Shown here in pieces: positions 59,684 to 64,000 of a stretch of 64,000 nucleotides of DNA (its first letter is position 1; each line of letters opens with the position of its first letter). The stretch spans positions 1,364,001 through 1,428,000 of the forward strand of contig NZ_JARTVY010000001.1 in NCBI RefSeq assembly GCF_031450805.1. The letters run 5' to 3'. The notes under the pieces were generated by a model, which ran no database searches, was not told where the DNA came from, and saw only the letters and a list, made by a program, of their open reading frames with translations. A program made the position numbers and the translations under genes. This DNA is from Caballeronia sp031450805. GTDB taxonomy: Bacteria; Pseudomonadota; Gammaproteobacteria; Burkholderiales; Burkholderiaceae.

Positions 59684-60528
59684 TGACAACGACGCGCATC
59701 CTCGACTACTTCTCCTCGCTGATGGCGGACGACGAAAGTCTGCCGCTCACGGAGGCCGCTTTGTCGCTGGCGCAGGATGCGTATCCCGACCTCGACATGC
59801 AGGCGGTGCTCGCGGAGATGGATGAACTGGTCGTCCGGGCCCGCCGCCGCATGCCTGACGACGCCGATATCCGTCAGAAAGTCGACGCGCTCAATCGTTA
59901 TTTCTTCCGCGAGCTGGGCTTCTCCAGCAATCTGAATGATTACTACGACCCGGACAACAGCCATCTGAACGCGGTGTTGCGCCGTCGCCGCGGCATTCCT
60001 ATTTCGCTTGCGGTGATTTATCTGGAAATGGCCGAGCAGCTTGGCCTGCCGGTGCGCGGCGTGTCGTTTCCGGGTCATTTCCTGTTACGCGTCACGACGC
60101 CCGACAGCGATCTGATGCTCGACCCGACGACGGGTCAGACGCTTTCCGAAGCGCAGATGGTGGAAATGCTCGAGCCGTATGTGCAGCGCGCGGGCGAATC
60201 CATCGGCAGCGCGTTGCGCGGGCTGCTGCAGCCGGCGACGCGCCGCGAGATTGTCGCGCGGATGCTGCGCAATCTGAAGAGCATCTACTTGCAGACGGAG
60301 CGCTGGCAGCGCCTGCTCGCCGTGCAGCAGCGGCTCGTGATCGTGCTGCCCGGCAGCATCGAGGAAGTGCGCGACCGCGGGTTCGCGTATGCCCGGCTCG
60401 ATTATCTGCGGCCGGCGCTCGAAGACCTCGCGCGATATCTCGAAGACCGCCCCGACGCGGAAGACGCGACCATCGTCGAATCGGAGCTGCACGAGCTTCG
60501 CCAGCGCGCGCAGCACGACGACGACTGA
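59683..60528 (+). CDS. sirB1: SirB1 family protein (transglutaminase-like/TPR)
   Basis: A 281-residue protein with an N-terminal transglutaminase-like SirB1 domain (LNDYYDPDNSHLNAVLRRRRGIPISLAVIYLEMAEQLGLPVRGVSFPGHFLLRV) and a C-terminal TPR-like region (RLLAVQQRLVIVLPGSIEEVRDRGFAYARLDYLRPALEDLARYLEDRP). The family function is not well defined. It is translationally coupled to murJ; the larger frame from 58408 is a murJ shadow. Confidence 0.87.
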   Translation: MTTTRILDYFSSLMADDESLPLTEAALSLAQDAYPDLDMQAVLAEMDELVVRARRRMPDDADIRQKVDALNRYFFRELGFSSNLNDYYDPDNSHLNAVLRRRRGIPISLAVIYLEMAEQLGLPVRGVSFPGHFLLRVTTPDSDLMLDPTTGQTLSEAQMVEMLEPYVQRAGESIGSALRGLLQPATRREIVARMLRNLKSIYLQTERWQRLLAVQQRLVIVLPGSIEEVRDRGFAYARLDYLRPALEDLARYLEDRPDAEDATIVESELHELRQRAQHDDD

Positions 60529-60540
60529 CGCGCCTTCGGC

Positions 60541-61299
60541 TTACTTCGGCTGCATGCGGATCGCGCCGTCCAGGCGGATCACTTCACCGTTGAGCATCGG
60601 ATTGTCGAAGATCTGCTTCACGAGCATCGCGTATTCGTCCGGCTTGCCGAGCCGCGGCGGGAACGGGACCATCGCGCCGAGCGCATCCTGCACGTCCTGC
60701 GGCATGCCGAGCAGCATTGGCGTCTCGAAGATGCCCGGCGCAATCGTCATCACGCGTATGCCGCTCCTCGACAGATCGCGCGCGATGGGCAGCGTCATGC
60801 CGACGACCCCGCTTTTCGACGCCGCATAGGCCGCCTGGCCGATCTGCCCGTCATACGCCGCCACCGATGCCGTGTTCACGATCACGCCGCGCTCGCCCGC
60901 GCCGTTCGGCTCGTTCTTCGACATCACGTTGGCCGCGAGCCGGATCATGTTAAAGGTGCCGATCAGATTCACCGCGACGACCTTGCTGAACAGGTCGAGC
61001 GGATGAGGCCCGTCGCGTCCGACCGTCTTTGATGCCGGCGCGATGCCCGCGCAGTTCACGAGTCCGCGCAGCGTGCCGAGTTTCGTCGCGGCATCGACGG
61101 CTTGCTGCGCGTCGTTTTCCTGGCTCACGTCGCACTTCACGAATTCGCCGGCCAGTTCGCGCGCGAGGGCGACGCCCGCTTCCTCGTTCATGTCGGCAAG
61201 CACGACTTTGCCGCCGTTCGCCGCGACGAGACGCGCCGTGGCCGCGCCCAGGCCCGACGCGCCGCCGGTAATCAGAACGACGTTGTCTTTCATCTCCAT
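60541..61299 (-). CDS. SDR-family 3-hydroxyacyl-CoA dehydrogenase-like protein
   Basis: A short-chain dehydrogenase of 252 residues, similar to type II 3-hydroxyacyl-CoA dehydrogenases (HSD17B10-like). NAD motif TGGASGLGAAT, acidic residue in LADMNEE indicating NAD(H), NCAGIAP, and the catalytic S and YAASKSG. DGPHPLDLFSKVVAVNLIGTFN is characteristic. It converges with sirB1; a terminator of adk or another transcript lies upstream. Substrate inferred only. Confidence 0.87.
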   Translation of the reverse strand: MEMKDNVVLITGGASGLGAATARLVAANGGKVVLADMNEEAGVALARELAGEFVKCDVSQENDAQQAVDAATKLGTLRGLVNCAGIAPASKTVGRDGPHPLDLFSKVVAVNLIGTFNMIRLAANVMSKNEPNGAGERGVIVNTASVAAYDGQIGQAAYAASKSGVVGMTLPIARDLSRSGIRVMTIAPGIFETPMLLGMPQDVQDALGAMVPFPPRLGKPDEYAMLVKQIFDNPMLNGEVIRLDGAIRMQPK

Positions 61300-61351
61300 G
61301 CTTCGTCTCCTTAGTAGCTATCGTGTCGAGTGTAGCGAATCGAGGCGTAAA

Positions 61352-61378
61352 AAAACCCGCTCGTTCTGAGCGGGTTTT
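61352..61378. terminator. Bidirectional terminator between adk and the SDR gene
   Basis: An 11-bp inverted repeat (61352-61362 and 61368-61378) with A-rich and T-rich flanks. It lies just past the adk stop on the minus strand. Confidence 0.85.
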
Positions 61379-61399
61379 CGATGGCTTGCGTGCGGCGTT

Positions 61400-62062
61400 T
61401 TACTTCAACGCATCGAACACGCGCGCGCGGATTTCATCGACGGAACCGAGGCCCGAAATCCTGCGATATTCCGGCGCCTTCAGCCCGTTCGACGGACCGG
61501 TCCTGGCCCAGTCGTTGTAATAGGCGATCAGCGGCTTGGTTTGCGCGTCGTACACGTCGAGACGCTTCTTCACGGTCTCTTCCTTGTCGTCCTCGCGCTG
61601 AATCAGCGGCTCGCCGGTGATGTCGTCGAGCATGTCGTTCTTCGGCGGATTGAACTTGACGTGATACGTACGGCCCGACGCCGAATGCACGCGGCGTCCG
61701 CTCATGCGGGCGATGATTTCATCGAATGGGACATCGATCTCGAGCACGAAGTCGATCACGACGCCGGCGTTTTTCATCGCTTCCGCTTGCGGAATGGTGC
61801 GCGGGAAACCGTCGAACAGATAGCCGTTCGCGCAGTCGCTTTCGAGCAGACGTTCCTTCACGAGATTGATGATGAGTTCGTCCGGCACCAGTTCACCCGC
61901 GTCCATGAAGCGCTTCGCCTCGACGCCGAGCGGCGAGCCCGCCTTGACGGCCGCGCGCAGCATGTCGCCGGTGGAAATCTGCGGGATGCCGAATTTTTCC
62001 TTGATGAAGTTTGCCTGGGTGCCCTTGCCCGCGCCGGGCGCGCCCAACAGGATCAAACGCAT
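61400..62062 (-). CDS. adk: Adenylate kinase
   Basis: Nucleotide kinase of 220 residues, long form with a LID domain lacking zinc cysteines. P-loop GAPGAGKGT (7-15), ISTGDMLRAAV, and GYLFDGFPRTIPQAEAM for AMP binding are clear. The start is the ATG at 62062; the extended frame to 62197 lacks similarity. It lies 285 bases after kdsB with no gene between. Confidence 0.97.
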   Translation of the reverse strand: MRLILLGAPGAGKGTQANFIKEKFGIPQISTGDMLRAAVKAGSPLGVEAKRFMDAGELVPDELIINLVKERLLESDCANGYLFDGFPRTIPQAEAMKNAGVVIDFVLEIDVPFDEIIARMSGRRVHSASGRTYHVKFNPPKNDMLDDITGEPLIQREDDKEETVKKRLDVYDAQTKPLIAYYNDWARTGPSNGLKAPEYRRISGLGSVDEIRARVFDALK

Positions 62063-62347
62063 GGTGATATCTCCGAATCGTCTAGAAACCGCTCGACGCG
62101 AGCCCATGACATTCGCAGCCGACGCCCGTGCGGCGTCGACGACAGGGCGGCGCGGCCGATTCGAAAGGCGGCGCGGCACCCGCGGACAGCGGCGCAACGT
62201 TGAGCGTGGCGCTGACCGGGAGGCTCGCGCAATCGCTTGATTATGCCACGGCTCATTACGATCGCGGCCTTAATAGCGACTATGGAAACCGCTATGACGC
62301 CCGCCGCGCGGGCGTTTGGCGGGGTTTACACCGGTTGTGCGGCGCTT

Positions 62348-63139
62348 TCAGTTCGCGCCGGAGAAGAGCGCCTGAACGCGCGCAAGATCGGCGGGCGTAT
62401 CGACGCCGGGCGGCGGCGCGTCATGCGTGACGCGGACCGCGATGCGTTCGCCGTGCCACATCGCACGCAGTTGTTCGAGCGCTTCGGCGGCTTCGATGGG
62501 CGCTTGCGCGAGCTTCGGGAAGCCGCGCAGGAACTTCGCGCGATAAGCGTATAGGCCAATATGTCGCAGCACGTTTTCGGAAACGGCTGGTTGCGCCGAT
62601 AGCGCGGCGACGTCGGGCCATTGCGGCTGCCACGCGTCGCGGGCCCAGGGAATCGGTGCGCGCGAGAAGTAGAGCGCGACGCTCTTCGCATCGAGCACGA
62701 CTTTCACGACGTTCGGGTTGAACACGTCGGCGGGATCGTGGATCGGATGCGCGGCGGTCGCGATCGCGCATTCGCCGTGCGCCGCGAGATGCGCGGCCAT
62801 ATCTCGCACGAGTTGCGGATCGACGAGCGGTTCGTCGCCCTGCACGTTGACGATGATCGCGTTATCGTCCCAGTTCAGGCGGGTGGCGACTTCGGCGAGG
62901 CGGTCGGTGCCGGTCGGATGATCTGCGCGCGTGAGCATCACTTCGATGCCGTGATCGCGCGCCGCTTCGACGACGCGGTCGGAATCCGTCGCGATGAGCA
63001 CCTGGCTCGCGCCCGATTCGCGCGCACGCTCGGCGACGCGCACGACCATCGGCTTGCCGCCGAGATCGGCGAGCGGCTTGTTCGGCAACCGCGTGGACGC
63101 GAGGCGCGCGGGAATGACGGCGATGAACGGCACGGACAT
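62348..63139 (-). CDS. kdsB: 3-deoxy-manno-octulosonate cytidylyltransferase
   Basis: CMP-KDO synthetase of 263 residues that activates KDO for lipopolysaccharide core. VIPARLASTRLPNKPLADLGGKPMV at the N-terminus and NVQGDEPLVDPQLV are diagnostic. The ATG at 63139 follows the Trm112-like gene by 19 bases. Order lpxK-trm112-kdsB is conserved. Confidence 0.96.
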   Translation of the reverse strand: MSVPFIAVIPARLASTRLPNKPLADLGGKPMVVRVAERARESGASQVLIATDSDRVVEAARDHGIEVMLTRADHPTGTDRLAEVATRLNWDDNAIIVNVQGDEPLVDPQLVRDMAAHLAAHGECAIATAAHPIHDPADVFNPNVVKVVLDAKSVALYFSRAPIPWARDAWQPQWPDVAALSAQPAVSENVLRHIGLYAYRAKFLRGFPKLAQAPIEAAEALEQLRAMWHGERIAVRVTHDAPPPGVDTPADLARVQALFSGAN

Positions 63140-63158
63140 GGCGATGACCCGATGACTA

Positions 63159-63365
63159 TTACGCGTCGCCGGCCGGCTTCAGCGGCTCGACGGGCGTGCC
63201 TTCGACGGTCTGGCGGGCTTCGTCGACGAGCATCACCGGAATACCGTCGCGGATCGGATAGGCGAGCTTGTCCGCGTTGCAGACGAGTTCCTGCGCCGCG
63301 CGGTCGTAGTTGAGCGGACCCTTGCAGATCGGGCAGACGAGGATTTCAAGCAGACGTGCGTCCAC
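63159..63365 (-). CDS. Trm112/YcaR family zinc-ribbon-like small protein
   Basis: A 68-residue protein of the UPF0434/Trm112 family with one CPICKG motif and a later single cysteine (ELVCNADKLAYPIRDGIPVML). The GTG at 63365 starts VDARLLEILVCPICKGPL and lies inside the lpxK end (20-base overlap). Family members may activate methyltransferases, but the role in this operon is unknown. Confidence 0.9.
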   Translation of the reverse strand: MDARLLEILVCPICKGPLNYDRAAQELVCNADKLAYPIRDGIPVMLVDEARQTVEGTPVEPLKPAGDA

Positions 63366-64000
63366 GGAGTTTCTCCACAACGAGAGCGATGAGGCGAGGC
63401 CTGAGCACGGCCTGCACGGGAACGACCCAGATGCGCGCATCGCGCCAGGCCCCGAATTTTACTGCATCCTTCTCGGTGATCAGGATCGCGTCGGCCTCGA
63501 CGGCGGCGAACGGATTCTCGCGATACGAGTAGTGGTCCGGAAACGCGCGCGTCGCGGGCGCGATGCCCGCCGCGCGCAGCGTCGCGAAGAATCGCTCGGG
63601 CGAGCCGATGCCCGCTGCCGCGACCACTTTCTCGCCCGCAAAGGCGGCGAGCGGACGGCGCATCGCGGGGTCGTCGAGCAGCCACGCGTCACCCGATTCG
63701 AGTTCGAGCGCGAAGGTGTTCGGCCACGGCGGAAGCGTGCGTTCGTAGGGGCTGTTGATGAGCGTCGCATCGCGATGGCGCGACATCGGCTCGCGCAACG
63801 GCCCGGCCGGCAGCAGGAAGCCGTTGCCGCCCAGTCGGTCGTCGAATACGACGAGTTCGCACGCGCGCGCGAGGCGATAGTGCTGCAGGCCGTCGTCGCT
63901 GACGAGCACATCGACGTTGGGATTCGCTTGCAAAAGCGCTCGCGCCGCCGCGACGCGGTCCGGGCAGACGAACACCGGCGCATGCGTGCGCCTCGCGATC
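63346..64000 (-). CDS. lpxK: Tetraacyldisaccharide 4'-kinase LpxK, C-terminal part
   Basis: The right edge cuts the gene, so only the C-terminal two thirds (about 217 residues) are seen. It phosphorylates the lipid A disaccharide at 4'. DVLVSDDGLQHYRLARACELVVFDDRLGGNGFLLPAGPLREP and FPDHYSYRENPF and ITEKDAVKF are LpxK hallmarks. The Walker A part is outside the window. It leads the lpxK-trm112-kdsB(-adk) run. Confidence 0.94.
   Translation of the reverse strand, partial: IARRTHAPVFVCPDRVAAARALLQANPNVDVLVSDDGLQHYRLARACELVVFDDRLGGNGFLLPAGPLREPMSRHRDATLINSPYERTLPPWPNTFALELESGDAWLLDDPAMRRPLAAFAGEKVVAAAGIGSPERFFATLRAAGIAPATRAFPDHYSYRENPFAAVEADAILITEKDAVKFGAWRDARIWVVPVQAVLRPRLIALVVEKLRGRTSA

Noticed and set aside
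58408..60528. A 706-codon frame that would fuse an upstream region to SirB1
   Set aside because: The first 425 codons are an out-of-frame reading of murJ; the SirB1 domain begins at the ATG at 59683, coupled to the murJ stop.

Overview
The window is about 64 kb of GC-rich, gene-dense chromosome from a Burkholderia-group betaproteobacterium; Caballeronia or Paraburkholderia would fit. The placement rests on protein resemblance and on gene neighbourhoods such as amgK-murU facing lptD-surA-pdxA-rsmA, tol-pal, kynBUA with kynR, and lpxK-trm112-kdsB-adk. No search could be run, so the genus is an inference. Almost all of it looks like core genome: there is no IS element, prophage, CRISPR array or integrase island, and the only RNA gene is a tRNA-Lys. 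A ZTP riboswitch precedes glyA.

Layout. 0.3-2.2 kb: gluconate uptake and phosphorylation (gntP, gntK). 2.2-11.4 kb: purB, the cell-wall-recycling pair murU/amgK, and divergently the outer-membrane genes lptD and surA with pdxA and rsmA. 11.4-18.4 kb: a YhaO/YhaN (SbcD/SbcC-like) nuclease-ATPase pair that converges on and overlaps a Sir2-WYL regulator operon. 18.5-24.4 kb: tRNA-Lys and the complete ybgC-tolQRAB-pal-cpoB envelope operon. 24.5-27.5 kb: a ydfG-like dehydrogenase, then glyA-nrdR behind the riboswitch. 27.6-30.3 kb: a five-gene minor-pilin operon (fimT, pilV, pilW, pilX, pilE), every junction a 4-base ATGA overlap; fimT carries an apparent 1-base frameshift. 30.3-31.8 kb: a DUF3318 / YqjE / DUF883 membrane-protein set.

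32-38 kb: amino-acid catabolism, with glutaryl-CoA dehydrogenase and a divergent IclR regulator next to the tryptophan-to-anthranilate operon kynBUA and its Lrp-type regulator kynR. 37.6-46.6 kb: mixed housekeeping (flavin reductase, msrA, DUF72, cfa, pdxH, tcdA, a YbbN/CnoX-like thioredoxin-TPR protein, pirin, a small exported protein, an EamA transporter). 46.6-51.4 kb: amiC and tsaE, divergent to queG-ogt-xerD. 51.4-55.5 kb: an acyl-CoA dehydrogenase, ybaK, plsY, yajQ and murB. 55.5-64 kb: argF, a DUF3579 gene with a long leader, rpsT, murJ-sirB1, an SDR dehydrogenase, adk, kdsB, a Trm112-like gene and lpxK, which runs off the right edge.

The genes group into envelope construction and maintenance (LptD, SurA, Tol-Pal, MurB, MurJ, AmiC, AmgK-MurU, LpxK, KdsB, PlsY, Cfa), one-carbon/purine and B6 metabolism (PurB, GlyA with its ZTP switch, PdxA, PdxH), tRNA/rRNA modification (RsmA, TsaE, TcdA, QueG) and DNA maintenance (YhaO/YhaN, Ogt, XerD). 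The features most worth a second look are the ZTP riboswitch, the fimT frameshift, the WYL-Sir2 versus YhaO/YhaN locus, and several genes with a promoter -10 box only 6-9 bases before an ATG that lacks a Shine-Dalgarno sequence, which suggests leaderless mRNAs.
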